Source of the DNA: Salinimicrobium gaetbulicola
Lineage (GTDB): Bacteria; Bacteroidota; Bacteroidia; Flavobacteriales; Flavobacteriaceae
DNA: 64,000 bases
Direction of reading: 5' to 3'
Assembly: GCF_042676025.1 (NCBI RefSeq)
Contig: NZ_JBHTJP010000032.1
Location: 186,001 to 250,000, forward strand
Positions 17,212 through 24,965 of the stretch are shown here, piece by piece. Position numbers and translations under genes: made by a program. The notes below the pieces were generated by a model. It had not been told where the DNA came from and made no database searches. It saw only the letters and a program-made list of their open reading frames with translations. Each line of letters opens with the position of its first letter. The stretch's first letter is position 1.

Positions 17212-18276
17212 TTAGGCCTTGCGCTCTAATTCACTCATCACATCAACCAATACTTCCACACTTTCAAGTGGCAGCGCATTGTACATGGAGGCACGATAAC
17301 CACCTACACTTCTGTGTCCGTTGAGGCCGTTGATCCCGGCTTCTCTCCATAAGTTGTCAAATGTCTCCTTTAAATCATCATCTGTAAGATTGAAGGTGGC
17401 GTTCATGATACTGCGATCCTCTTTACTGGCATAACCTTCAAACAATGGATTGATGTCAATTTCAGAATAAAGCAGGTTGGCTTTTTTCTCATTCATCTCT
17501 TCCATAGCTGCAATACCACCGTTCTTTTTGATCCATTTAAGGGTTAACAAGGAAACATATACCGCATAAACAGCCGGTGTATTATACATACTTGCCTTGT
17601 TAAGGTGAATCTGGTAATCCATCATAGAAGGAATAGATCGTTCCACTTTTCCTAAGATATCTTCTTTGATCACTACTAAAGTGGTTCCTGCTGGGCCCAT
17701 ATTTTTCTGGGCTCCGGCATAGATCAGGTCAAATTTGGAAAAATCCAGTTGTCTTGAGAAGATATCACTACTCATATCACACACCATTGGTTTTGGAGTG
17801 TTAGGAAATTCCTTCATTTGAGTTCCGTAGATCGTATTGTTGCTGGTGCAATGGAAATAATCTACATCTGAAGGGATGAAAAAACCTTTAGGAATATATT
17901 TGAAATTTTTATCGGCAGAAGACGCTACTTCGGAAACTTCCCCAAAGAACTTTGCCTCTTTGATGGCTTTGGTACTCCAGGTACCGGTATTAAGGTAAGC
18001 CGCTTTGTTCTTAAGCAGGTTGTAAGCAACCATCAAAAATTGGGTACTGGCACCTCCCTGGAGAAAAAGAGCTTTATAACCTTTGCCTTCCAGACCTAGA
18101 AGTTCCAGGGCAAGGCTTCTGGCTTCTTCCATCACATTTACAAAATCTTTGCTGCGATGAGAGATCTCCAAAATGGATAAACCTGAATTATTGAAGTCTA
18201 AAATGGCTTGAGAGGCTTCTTTAAAAACTTCCTGCGGAAGGATACAAGGGCCCGCGCTATAGTTGTGTTTTTTCAT
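17212..18276 (-). CDS. serC: Phosphoserine aminotransferase
   Basis: A 354-residue class V aminotransferase. The N-terminal KHNYSAGPCILPQEVFKEA block and the LEISHRSKDF segment are typical of SerC. The PLP Lys lies in GAQKNMGPAGTTLV (near residue 194), and the NGLNGHRSVGGYRASMYNA stretch is near the end. It converts 3-phosphohydroxypyruvate to phosphoserine, using the product of the downstream serA. Both genes form a serine-biosynthesis unit that ends at the terminator near 16190. Confidence 0.95.
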   Translation of the reverse strand: MKKHNYSAGPCILPQEVFKEASQAILDFNNSGLSILEISHRSKDFVNVMEEARSLALELLGLEGKGYKALFLQGGASTQFLMVAYNLLKNKAAYLNTGTWSTKAIKEAKFFGEVSEVASSADKNFKYIPKGFFIPSDVDYFHCTSNNTIYGTQMKEFPNTPKPMVCDMSSDIFSRQLDFSKFDLIYAGAQKNMGPAGTTLVVIKEDILGKVERSIPSMMDYQIHLNKASMYNTPAVYAVYVSLLTLKWIKKNGGIAAMEEMNEKKANLLYSEIDINPLFEGYASKEDRSIMNATFNLTDDDLKETFDNLWREAGINGLNGHRSVGGYRASMYNALPLESVEVLVDVMSELERKA

Positions 18277-18375
18277 ACTAAAAATTTTAACAGTTACAAA
18301 TATGAGAAAACTAAAGCGGATTAGTTGTTATTAAAACGATAATTTAGGAGGGATTTCCTCCCGAAATATCAGTTT

Positions 18376-19455
18376 TTATACACTTTTGGTCAGAAATTCG
18401 AGAGTATCCACATTATCAGCATAATCCCACAATTCAGGATGCTGAGTTTTTCCGAAGTCAACTTCATGCTCGAACACATTTTTGGAAACCACACATTGAA
18501 TATTCTCTTCCTGTTCTTGCAATTCATTTTTTAGAGCCTCGACATCTGAATATTGCTCATAGAACAAGGTGGCGATAGGGGAGCCAAAGGACTTGTCTTC
18601 CTTGAGGATCAAAAATCCGTTTTCCAGAAGTTTGAACTGGCTCATTAAATACACGGCCTTGTTATAATCGTAGTTATTAGCGTATTTCGCCTGGTTGATT
18701 ATAGGGTTCCAGGAATACATGGCCTGGAAAAAGGCATCGAAATCATAATTTTCGGGAACGTATAATTTTGATACGTTGCGGCAACCCAGACCGTAGTATC
18801 TAAAAATATCTTCGGAAAGGGCTTCCAGTTCTTCCTTGGTTTCGTTTCCTGTAAGGATCGCTACGGAATTTCTGTTCTTCCTGATGATCGATGGTTTTCC
18901 GGCGAAATAATATTCGAAATAACGGGCGGTGTTGTTACTTCCGGTGGCAATAACAGCATCATAATTCTTCATTTTTGAAGCTCCTTCCGAAGATTCAGAA
19001 ATAAAGGAAATAGAATCTTTCCATTTTGGAGCCAGGGCGATCAAGTAATCGGCCAGCACAGGAAGTATCAATTGATCATTAGAGGATTGCTTGACTAAAA
19101 CTTTGTGACCACTCACCAGGACCGAAATAAAGTCATGAAATCCAACCAAAGGAATATTCCCGGCCAGGATGAGGCCTACGGTTTTTGGAGCGACCTCTGG
19201 AAAATCATATTTTGAAAGCCATTTATCAAGGTTCTCTTGAGTTAACGCCTTGCTCCATTCTTCGATTGAGAACAGCACATTTTCTTTTGTAAACCAGCCA
19301 TTATAATGTACTGCCGACTCAATTTTATCAATCAACCGATCAAAGAACTGATCGTTATGTGGTACATCTTCATTTTTCTCAATTCCTGAATTAGAAAATT
19401 GCCCCAGGAATTTGCCAAGGTTTACTAAGTTTTCTTTTCGCGCTTCGATTGTCAT
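18376..19455 (-). CDS. LuxC-like acyl-CoA reductase
   Basis: A 359-residue protein of the acyl-CoA reductase (LuxC) family, related to aldehyde dehydrogenases. The nucleotide-binding GLILAGNIPLVGFHDF and VSGHKVLVKQSSND blocks are near residues 93-125. The AVIATGSNNTARYFEYYF block follows, and the nucleophile Cys is in the YGLGCRNVSKLYVP segment (near 225). LuxC converts acyl thioesters to aldehydes. No luxAB-like, luxD or luxE genes are nearby, so a lipid-metabolism or signalling role is more likely than luminescence. It is transcribed divergently from a ferredoxin, with interlocked promoters. Confidence 0.85.
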   Translation of the reverse strand: MTIEARKENLVNLGKFLGQFSNSGIEKNEDVPHNDQFFDRLIDKIESAVHYNGWFTKENVLFSIEEWSKALTQENLDKWLSKYDFPEVAPKTVGLILAGNIPLVGFHDFISVLVSGHKVLVKQSSNDQLILPVLADYLIALAPKWKDSISFISESSEGASKMKNYDAVIATGSNNTARYFEYYFAGKPSIIRKNRNSVAILTGNETKEELEALSEDIFRYYGLGCRNVSKLYVPENYDFDAFFQAMYSWNPIINQAKYANNYDYNKAVYLMSQFKLLENGFLILKEDKSFGSPIATLFYEQYSDVEALKNELQEQEENIQCVVSKNVFEHEVDFGKTQHPELWDYADNVDTLEFLTKSV

Positions 19456-19463
19456 TCCCTTAT

Positions 19464-19526
19464 TTGTTTAAGAACTGATTTGGCTTTAAATTTGTGCAAA
19501 TTTAGAATAAAAATAACCTATGGCAA
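19464..19526. promoter_or_regulatory. Overlapping divergent promoters forming a palindrome
   Basis: Plus strand: TTG (19464-19466), 20-bp spacer, TAAATTTG (19487-19494), for the ferredoxin. Minus strand: TTG (19526-19524), 19-bp spacer, TAAATTTG (19504-19497), for the acyl-CoA reductase. The two -7 boxes form the palindrome TAAATTTG-TG-CAAATTTA at 19487-19504, so the expected start sites cross. RNA polymerase could probably use only one at a time. Confidence 0.7.
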
Positions 19527-19873
19527 TTATAATAACCGACGAATGCATTAACTGTGGAGCTTGTGAACCGGAGTGCCCTAATACAGCTATTTATGAAGGT
19601 GCCGATGACTGGCGATATGCCGATGGGACCGATCTTAACGGAGACGTGGTTCTTCCAAATGGCAAAAGTGCCAATGCCAGTGAGCCTCAGGAACCACTTA
19701 GTGATGAAATATATTATATAGTTCCTGATAAATGTACCGAGTGTAAAGGTTTCCATGAGGAGCCTCAATGTGCGGCGGTTTGTCCTGTAGACTGTTGTGT
19801 GCCAGATCCTGCCAATGTTGAGACCGAAGAGGAATTACTTGGTAAGCAGTCATTCATGCACCACGACGATTAA
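19520..19873 (+). CDS. 4Fe-4S dicluster ferredoxin
   Basis: A 117-residue ferredoxin with a first cluster motif CINCGACEPECP (residues about 11-22, CxxCxxCxxxCP). The second has an insertion: CTECKGFHEEPQCAAVCP, followed by VDCC. The extended second motif, CxxC-x8-CxxxCP, is typical of the small ferredoxins of the YfhL/Alvin type. The acidic loop and tail are common in electron-carrier ferredoxins. The partner enzyme is not evident. It faces a divergent acyl-CoA reductase and may be co-regulated with it through the shared promoter region. An intrinsic terminator follows. Confidence 0.9.
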   Translation: MAIIITDECINCGACEPECPNTAIYEGADDWRYADGTDLNGDVVLPNGKSANASEPQEPLSDEIYYIVPDKCTECKGFHEEPQCAAVCPVDCCVPDPANVETEEELLGKQSFMHHDD

Positions 19874-19893
19874 ATTTGGAAAAGTATACTAAT

Positions 19894-19924
19894 AAAAAAC
19901 CCTGCAATCTTGCAGGGTTTTTTT
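19894..19924. terminator. Bidirectional intrinsic terminator
   Basis: A 13-bp inverted repeat (AAAAACCCTGCAA / TTGCAGGGTTTTT, 19895-19907 and 19910-19922) with a T-tract. It separates the ferredoxin from the convergent FKBP gene. Confidence 0.85.
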
Positions 19925-19945
19925 ATTTCAAAGCTGTAAAGCTTA

Positions 19946-20374
19946 TTACTTGATCTCAACTACTTCAAGGTCAAAAACAAGGTCTTTTCCAGCTAAAGGA
20001 TGGTTTCCGTCTACAACGATGGTATCTTCTTTAACTTCGGTTACAACCAAATTCATTTCATGACCGTCAGGGCTTTTAGAAACAAGACCCATTCCTGGCT
20101 CAGGCTTGATCTCTTCCGGTAGCTGACTTTTTTCCACTTCCTGGATCAATTCCGGTCTTGGCTCTCCGTAAGCTTCCTCAGCAGGTATGTTGATGGTTTT
20201 TTTCTCATTTACTTTCATATCCAGCAGACCTTTTTCAAAACCTGGGATCAACTGTCCCTGACCCATAGTAAATTCGATTGGTTCTCTTTCCAAAGAACTG
20301 TCGAAAATCTGTCCGTCAGTTAGTTTTCCGGTGTAATGTACTCTTACTGTGTCATTTTGTTTAACCTGACTCAT
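19946..20374 (-). CDS. FKBP-type peptidyl-prolyl isomerase, SlyD-like
   Basis: A 142-residue protein starting MSQVKQNDTVRVHYTG at 20374. The longer in-frame extension to 20521 adds hydrophobic junk and would run through the promoter, so I reject it. FKBP landmarks are VHYTGKLTDGQIFDSSLERE, the GQLIPGFEKGLLDMKVNEKK block and the IPAEEAYGEP motif. An inserted flap domain follows (about residues 70-120), as in SlyD. It folds proline-containing proteins in the cytoplasm. A good promoter with a leader of about 100 bases lies upstream. Confidence 0.9.
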   Translation of the reverse strand: MSQVKQNDTVRVHYTGKLTDGQIFDSSLEREPIEFTMGQGQLIPGFEKGLLDMKVNEKKTINIPAEEAYGEPRPELIQEVEKSQLPEEIKPEPGMGLVSKSPDGHEMNLVVTEVKEDTIVVDGNHPLAGKDLVFDLEVVEIK

Positions 20375-20479
20375 AATAACTTGTTTATCTATTAAAAAAT
20401 AATGTGAAATGGAAATAAAACAGAAAATAAAAAGGGAAGACCTTAACAGCGCTGGATAAATATCCCACATTTCGGTCTG

Positions 20480-20509
20480 CAAAGGTACCAAAATATCTAG
20501 GAAAGCCAA
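20480..20509 (-). promoter_or_regulatory. Bacteroidota promoter for the FKBP gene
   Basis: On the minus strand: TTG (20509-20507), 19-bp spacer, TACCTTTG (20487-20480). It predicts a start near 20473 and a leader of about 100 bases to the ATG at 20374. This is evidence against the longer 191-residue reading. Confidence 0.65.
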
Positions 20510-20681
20510 AGATTCAGGCAATTAGTCTCATAAAACCGTAATTCAGAAAAAAATTGAGGCTCAGAAAATATTTTTCCTGTTGGTGAGTTTAAAATTGTAT
20601 TTCTTTGAAAGCCTTCTTAAAAGAGGGTTAAGAAAACATCGAAATTCGGTGGATCAAATTAAATTTATTAAGTTGGTAATA

Positions 20682-21149
20682 ATGATTTCAGAAAAGATCC
20701 TTTTAAAGATCCTTTTTATCCCCTTGATTTTTGCAGGAAGTTTGACTGCCTGTGACGAGGGAATATTCAGTGAAGAGGAAGAATGTGTTGACTGGGAGTC
20801 AATTGTGGTTACGGCATCGGCTTATAATTCTCTTGAATTACAAGGACAGGGAAATGCCAGGATCACTGCCTGGGGAGACACCTTAAAACCGGGAGTACAA
20901 TCTATTGCGGTCTCAAGAGACCTTATTAAAAGAGGACTCGATTACAAGACCCCTGTTAAGATCGAAGGATTTGACGGGGTTTTTATAGTCAATGATAAAA
21001 TGCACTCCAGGTGGAAAAACAAGATCGACATTTATATGGGGATCGATAAAAAGAAGGCGATGGAGTGGGGAAGAAGGAAAGTCGTGATCTCGTTTCCTGT
21101 TGAGGGAAAAGATGAATTTGAAGAAATAATCAACCAAACCATAAATTAA
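20682..21149 (+). CDS. 3D-domain lipoprotein
   Basis: A 155-residue protein starting at 20682. A signal peptide with a lipobox-like LTAC (about residues 20-24) precedes a 3D domain, the double-psi beta-barrel fold of MltA/YabE-type lytic enzymes. Visible blocks are VTASAYNS near the start, the ITAWGDTLKPGVQSIAVS block and the INKMHSRWKNKIDIYMG-like stretch with its Asp. The third Asp of the 3D signature appears as KIDIYMG. Murein cleavage or remodelling is the known activity of related proteins. A longer in-frame reading from 20580 lacks a signal and is not favoured. It overlaps the next gene by one base (TAATG). Confidence 0.75.
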   Translation: MISEKILLKILFIPLIFAGSLTACDEGIFSEEEECVDWESIVVTASAYNSLELQGQGNARITAWGDTLKPGVQSIAVSRDLIKRGLDYKTPVKIEGFDGVFIVNDKMHSRWKNKIDIYMGIDKKKAMEWGRRKVVISFPVEGKDEFEEIINQTIN

Positions 21150-21916
21150 TGAGAAAAGGTATCACACAGGCGATTAGTGATTTCGTGGATTTTATGAGGG
21201 AACATGGTTCGAGGAATCACCCTTATTTTCCTTATTACTTTTTGATAGTAATATCATTTATCGTCTTTGTTATAGGTACCAACGTATTTGTGGAGTTGAG
21301 TGGAGAGATTTCGGGAAGTGTCTTAAGGGAATATGATACAAAGGTCACAGATTTCGTAACTTCTTTCAGGTCGCCGGAGCTTAATAATTTCTTTCAATTC
21401 GTTACAGATCTGGGGGATCTGTATGCTTATATTGTCGTAACTACTATTGTCGCGCTGTTCTTCTTTTTCAAACTCAGGAATAAACGCTTTATTTTCCAGT
21501 TAGTGGGAGTGGTGATCCTTTCTGCACTGGCCAATATTGCCTTAAAACGAGCTTTTAACCGCGCTCGTCCTACCATTGAGCATTTGGTAGTCGTGAAGAC
21601 CTTAAGTTATCCCAGTGGACATGCTATGAGTGCAATGGCCTTTTACGGCTTCCTGACATACCTTATTTTTCAGATCAAAATGAAACGCTGGCTCAGGGCA
21701 ATTCTGGCATTTATCTTTATTTCATTAATAATATTAATAGGATTGAGCCGAATTTATCTGGGAGTTCATTTCCCTTCAGATGTTGCCGGAGGGTTTATTG
21801 CCGGGTTGATCTGGGTGGCATTCTGTATAGTCCTTTTTAATATTATAGCCCTGTTGAGATTACGCAAGAGGAGAAGAGACGGCACTTATGAAGTAGAGGA
21901 GAATCTGGAAGAATAA
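21149..21916 (+). CDS. PAP2-type phosphatase
   Basis: A 255-residue membrane phosphatase. The three PAP2 motifs are KRAFNRARPT (KxxxxxxRP type, about residues 132-141), SYPSGHAMSAMA (PSGH, about 153-164) and SRIYLGVHFPSDVAGG (SRxxxxxHxxxD, about 200-215). Five or six transmembrane helices surround them, and the C-terminus is acidic. The usual substrates are undecaprenyl pyrophosphate or phosphatidic-acid-type lipids; which applies here cannot be read. It is coupled to the upstream 3D-domain lipoprotein by a one-base overlap, which suggests a cell-wall context. Confidence 0.9.
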   Translation: MRKGITQAISDFVDFMREHGSRNHPYFPYYFLIVISFIVFVIGTNVFVELSGEISGSVLREYDTKVTDFVTSFRSPELNNFFQFVTDLGDLYAYIVVTTIVALFFFFKLRNKRFIFQLVGVVILSALANIALKRAFNRARPTIEHLVVVKTLSYPSGHAMSAMAFYGFLTYLIFQIKMKRWLRAILAFIFISLIILIGLSRIYLGVHFPSDVAGGFIAGLIWVAFCIVLFNIIALLRLRKRRRDGTYEVEENLEE

Positions 21917-21964
21917 AAGTCAGACTCTGAAACATTTTCTTGCCTAATAATAACCTACAACAAT

Positions 21965-22597
21965 ATGAACTGTCGAAAGATCTATAATTCCATTCCTTTT
22001 TTGGTGATGGAATTCATATTGTTCTATGTTTTCGTTCCATTCATCGTAAACAAGTATTTAGATGGCTGGTATAAGATCATCCCTTTAATTTTGATTGCAG
22101 CGACTTTTACTATACTTCTTATAGGAGATCCTGAATTTGACAGAAGGGTTTTTTCTCGTTTTCGTAAAAGATATGTTGGCAAGAGTGTGGTGCGTATCGT
22201 GATCATTTCCATACTGCTGGTATGGTTCACTTTCTGGATCTATCCTGATCTTTTTCTGAAGTTTCCGATCCGCAATTTTGATGAATATGTACTGACCTTT
22301 TTCCTGTATCCTATAGCTTCGGTTTTTCCTCAAGAGATCATCTACCGGGTCTATTATTTTCATCGATATGAAACCCTGATTCCTGAAAAATACCTCTTGA
22401 TGTTTAGCAACGCGGTTATCTTCGGACTGACTCATTTTATCTACGGAAACTGGGTTGCGCCTATAGCAACCTTTCTGGTGAGCTGGATTTTTATTTACAA
22501 TTACTTACAGACCAAAAGTTTGCTGAATGTGAGCCTGGAGCATTATTTCTACGGAATCATCATGTTCACGATAGGCTTCGGATATTTTTTTCAGTAG
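21965..22597 (+). CDS. CPBP-type intramembrane protein, altered motif 1
   Basis: A 210-residue membrane protein with about six hydrophobic helices. CPBP (CAAX protease/bacteriocin-processing, type II) motifs are recognisable: PQEIIYRVYYFHRY (motif 1, normally EExxxR; here Gln-Glu), FGLTHFIYGN (motif 2, FxxxH) and a late H in SLEHYFYG. The first Glu is therefore replaced by Gln while the second Glu, Arg and His remain. This may lower or change peptidase activity. It is 48 bases downstream of the PAP2 gene. Confidence 0.75.
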   Translation: MNCRKIYNSIPFLVMEFILFYVFVPFIVNKYLDGWYKIIPLILIAATFTILLIGDPEFDRRVFSRFRKRYVGKSVVRIVIISILLVWFTFWIYPDLFLKFPIRNFDEYVLTFFLYPIASVFPQEIIYRVYYFHRYETLIPEKYLLMFSNAVIFGLTHFIYGNWVAPIATFLVSWIFIYNYLQTKSLLNVSLEHYFYGIIMFTIGFGYFFQ

Positions 22598-22613
22598 GAA
22601 AGAAAAAGAAAGA

Positions 22614-22742
22614 TCAGATCCCCAGATAGGATAATAGCCACCAAAGGATGATGAACACGATAATGATACCGAAGCACCCGCATCCACCACCAATTTTCTT
22701 AGCGCCATAACCTGCCAACAGGGCTCTGATGATCTTTCTCAT
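22614..22742 (-). CDS. Small 42-aa glycine/cysteine-rich membrane peptide
   Basis: A minus-strand reading of 43 codons from ATG at 22742. It starts M-R-K-I-I-R-A-L-L-A-G-Y-G-A-K-K, has a GGGCGCFG core (residues about 18-25), and ends in a hydrophobic helix (IIIVFIILWWLLSYLGI). Similar tiny proteins with a GxxKK...GGGCGCxG pattern occur in flavobacteria, as I recall. The architecture suggests a one-helix membrane peptide with a two-Cys motif, possibly a metal or redox site. Function unknown. It lies in the gap between the plus-strand CPBP gene and the minus-strand gene ending at 22821. Confidence 0.65.
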   Translation of the reverse strand: MRKIIRALLAGYGAKKIGGGCGCFGIIIVFIILWWLLSYLGI

Positions 22743-22820
22743 AGCAATTTTTCAAAATAAAAATAGGAGAAAGCTGCGACCTGGAAATGCGCTTTATGAA
22801 AAGTTTAATTTAAAACAGGA

Positions 22821-23471
22821 TTAACTTCGGCTCTTGATCTCGTTCATTAATAAAAAAGCCTGATTCACATACTGCTGTTCCAAAAAGATGGTGAAATAGT
22901 TGGAAGTTGAGATCACTTCATACACCGGAATCCCTTCATAAGCTAAAAGCTTGAAAATGTAGAAATAGAGACCTACCGTTTTAGTATTTTTCTCGGGTAA
23001 AGCAATTGTTATGGAGGATAATTCCTCTGAGACGTTTACCAGCTTTTCCCCTTCAAAAATCTCTTTTATTGTAGCTTTAAGACTGGTAGAAACCAGAAAA
23101 ATACTTTCCTGGTAGTTGCTGGAATAATTGAGGTAAACGTTTGACTGATCTTTAACTACATTTAGAAGCTCTGCCTTTTTTGAGATAGTTTGCTGGGAAT
23201 TGAGGTAGGTGAATTCGGTGATCCCTGAACGCACAATAATATCACCCAGTTCCCTGAAGTTCTTAGTCGTGAACTTATTGCGTTTAGGGTGATATCGTCG
23301 CAATGCCATAATGATGGAACCCTGCTTCACCGGTTTTCTCATTTCCTTCTCCACCTGTGGCTGCAGGTCGGCTGCCAGGGAGCTAAAATTGATAATATTT
23401 CTTGCCAGGGCATCATCCAGGAAGGGTTGATGCTTTATTATATCATGTACACAGGTACTTATCGTCTTCAT
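22821..23471 (-). CDS. Conserved protein divergent from lysC, possibly ACT-like
   Basis: A 216-residue cytoplasmic protein. The N-terminal half contains an H-D-I-I-K motif, a helical segment and a basic block (RRYHPKRNKF). The C-terminal half (about residues 85-215) has a duplicated beta-alpha-beta-like pattern: ELLNVVKDQSNVYLNYS, then SSITIALPEKNTKTVGLYFY, then YFTIFLEQQYVNQAFLLMNE. The spacing looks like ACT domains, which fits a divergent location next to aspartate kinase. This is a structural guess. A possible -7 box (TATCTTTG, 23502-23495) lies just upstream of its ATG on the minus strand. Confidence 0.65.
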   Translation of the reverse strand: MKTISTCVHDIIKHQPFLDDALARNIINFSSLAADLQPQVEKEMRKPVKQGSIIMALRRYHPKRNKFTTKNFRELGDIIVRSGITEFTYLNSQQTISKKAELLNVVKDQSNVYLNYSSNYQESIFLVSTSLKATIKEIFEGEKLVNVSEELSSITIALPEKNTKTVGLYFYIFKLLAYEGIPVYEVISTSNYFTIFLEQQYVNQAFLLMNEIKSRS

Positions 23472-23569
23472 TGTTAAATATTATACATTTTGTGCAAAGA
23501 TATGAAAAAGAGTGTGTTTTTTTTAGCCTCAGGAATTATGGTGCTAATTATGCACTTTCTAAATTGCTT

Positions 23570-24892
23570 ATGAAGGTTTTAAAATTTGGTGGTACTTCTG
23601 TTGGAACTGCAGGAAGTATCAAAAATGTCAAAAAGATTATCGCTTCCCAACGGGGGAGAAAGGTCGTGGTGGTATCTGCCATGTCGGGCGTGACCAATGA
23701 TTTGGTGAGCCTTTACCAGCTTATAAGAGCTAATAAAGAGAATGATGTTTCTGAAAAAGTTCAGAACATCCGTCAGAAACACCTGGATCTTATTGCAGAG
23801 CTTTTTACTTCAGATGCTGCCCGAAATACCATTCAGCAATTTGAAAATCTTTTTTCACAGTTTGAAGAAACTGTTTCAGACAACAAAGATCTTTCCGAAG
23901 CTATGGTGATTACTTATGGGGAGAGTTTTCTGAGCCTGATCTTCTCGCGATACCTGGAAGCAGAAGCTCTACCAAACACTCTTTTAGATGCGAAAGACTT
24001 CATGCATATTTCAAATGTTGAAAATCCTGATATTGAAACTGTTCAAGATCTGCTTTTAGAGACCCTTGACCGGGAAGTATCTTCAGAAGTATACATTACC
24101 CAGGGATTTGTTAGAATTGACAGGAATAAGAACATAAATACCCTGAACAGGGGAGGAAGTGATTATACAGCAACTATAATAGGTGCTGCCCTGGATGCCC
24201 AGGAAGTGCAGATCTGGACCGATATTGACGGTTTCCATAACAATGATCCGCGCTTTGTAGAAAACACAAAAACCCTTCAAAACCTCACTTTTGAGGAGGC
24301 TGCCGAGCTGGCATATTTCGGGGCTAAAATATTGCACCCTCAAACCGTTTCTCCTGTAAAGGAGCGGGATATACCCATCTATTTAAAGAATACGTTCACT
24401 CCCGAAGCGGTTGGAACTAAAATATCCTCAGATATCACTGAAACTGGTTTAAAGGCCATCTCAGCCAAGGACGGCATTACGGCTATCAAGATCAAGTCAA
24501 ACCGAATGTTGATGGCACACGGGTTCTTAAAAAAGATCTTTGAGGTGTTCGATAAACACGAAACCGCTATCGATATGATCACCACTTCAGAGATCGCTAT
24601 TTCCCTTACCATTGATGACACCCGAAACCTGGATGATATTCTTTATGAATTGAATGATTTTGGTGAGATCACTGTTGATAGGGACCACAGTATTATTTGT
24701 ATTGTGGGCGAGGGGGTGATCAATGATAAAGACACCTTTCGACTTTTTGAAATACTGAACGATTTCCCCGTTCGAATGATATCTTATGGTGGCAGCAGCA
24801 ATAATATTTCCCTTTTGGTGGAGACCAGTAACAAGGTTAAAGTATTGCAATCGCTAAACCGAAAATTGTTTGTTGAAAAACTGCTAACGTGA
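23570..24892 (+). CDS. lysC: Aspartate kinase
   Basis: A 440-residue monofunctional aspartate kinase; I start at 23570 (MKVLKFGGTSVGTAGSIKNV). A longer in-frame reading reaches back to 23402, inside the divergent gene, and is not used. The kinase domain carries KFGGTSVG, the LNRGGSDYTATIIGAAL block and an EVQIWTDIDGFHNNDPR segment. The C-terminal part (about 300-440) has two ACT-type regulatory folds (IKIKSNRMLMAHGFLKKIFE; ISLLVETSNK). It phosphorylates aspartate, opening lysine, threonine, methionine and diaminopimelate synthesis. The feedback effector cannot be read from the sequence. Confidence 0.93.
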   Translation: MKVLKFGGTSVGTAGSIKNVKKIIASQRGRKVVVVSAMSGVTNDLVSLYQLIRANKENDVSEKVQNIRQKHLDLIAELFTSDAARNTIQQFENLFSQFEETVSDNKDLSEAMVITYGESFLSLIFSRYLEAEALPNTLLDAKDFMHISNVENPDIETVQDLLLETLDREVSSEVYITQGFVRIDRNKNINTLNRGGSDYTATIIGAALDAQEVQIWTDIDGFHNNDPRFVENTKTLQNLTFEEAAELAYFGAKILHPQTVSPVKERDIPIYLKNTFTPEAVGTKISSDITETGLKAISAKDGITAIKIKSNRMLMAHGFLKKIFEVFDKHETAIDMITTSEIAISLTIDDTRNLDDILYELNDFGEITVDRDHSIICIVGEGVINDKDTFRLFEILNDFPVRMISYGGSSNNISLLVETSNKVKVLQSLNRKLFVEKLLT

Positions 24893-24943
24893 GCTTTTTA
24901 ACTCTTGTGTAACGTTGTTAGTTTTTTGTTTGGATTGTGGATG

Positions 24944-24961
24944 GCCCGCAATTTTGTGGGC
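24944..24961 (+). terminator. Probable terminator downstream of lysC
   Basis: A 7-bp stem (GCCCGCA / TGTGGGC with one G:T pair) and a 4-base loop are followed by a T-rich run. It lies between lysC and the convergent glycosyltransferase. Confidence 0.55.
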
Positions 24962-24965
24962 TTTC

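Noticed and set aside
18376..19873. Luminescence (lux) locus
   Set aside because: Only a LuxC-like enzyme is present; luciferase and other lux genes are absent.
19946..20521. Longer 191-residue reading of the FKBP protein
   Set aside because: The extra N-terminal part is hydrophobic and irregular, the promoter lies within it, and the normal FKBP start MSQVKQND is at 20374.
20580..20681. N-terminal extension of the 3D-domain lipoprotein
   Set aside because: It precedes the signal peptide at 20682 with no purpose; the ATG at 20682 fits the lipobox placement.
23402..24892. Longer 496-residue reading of aspartate kinase
   Set aside because: The extension runs through the divergent gene's start and has no family similarity; the MKVLKFGGTS start at 23570 is typical.
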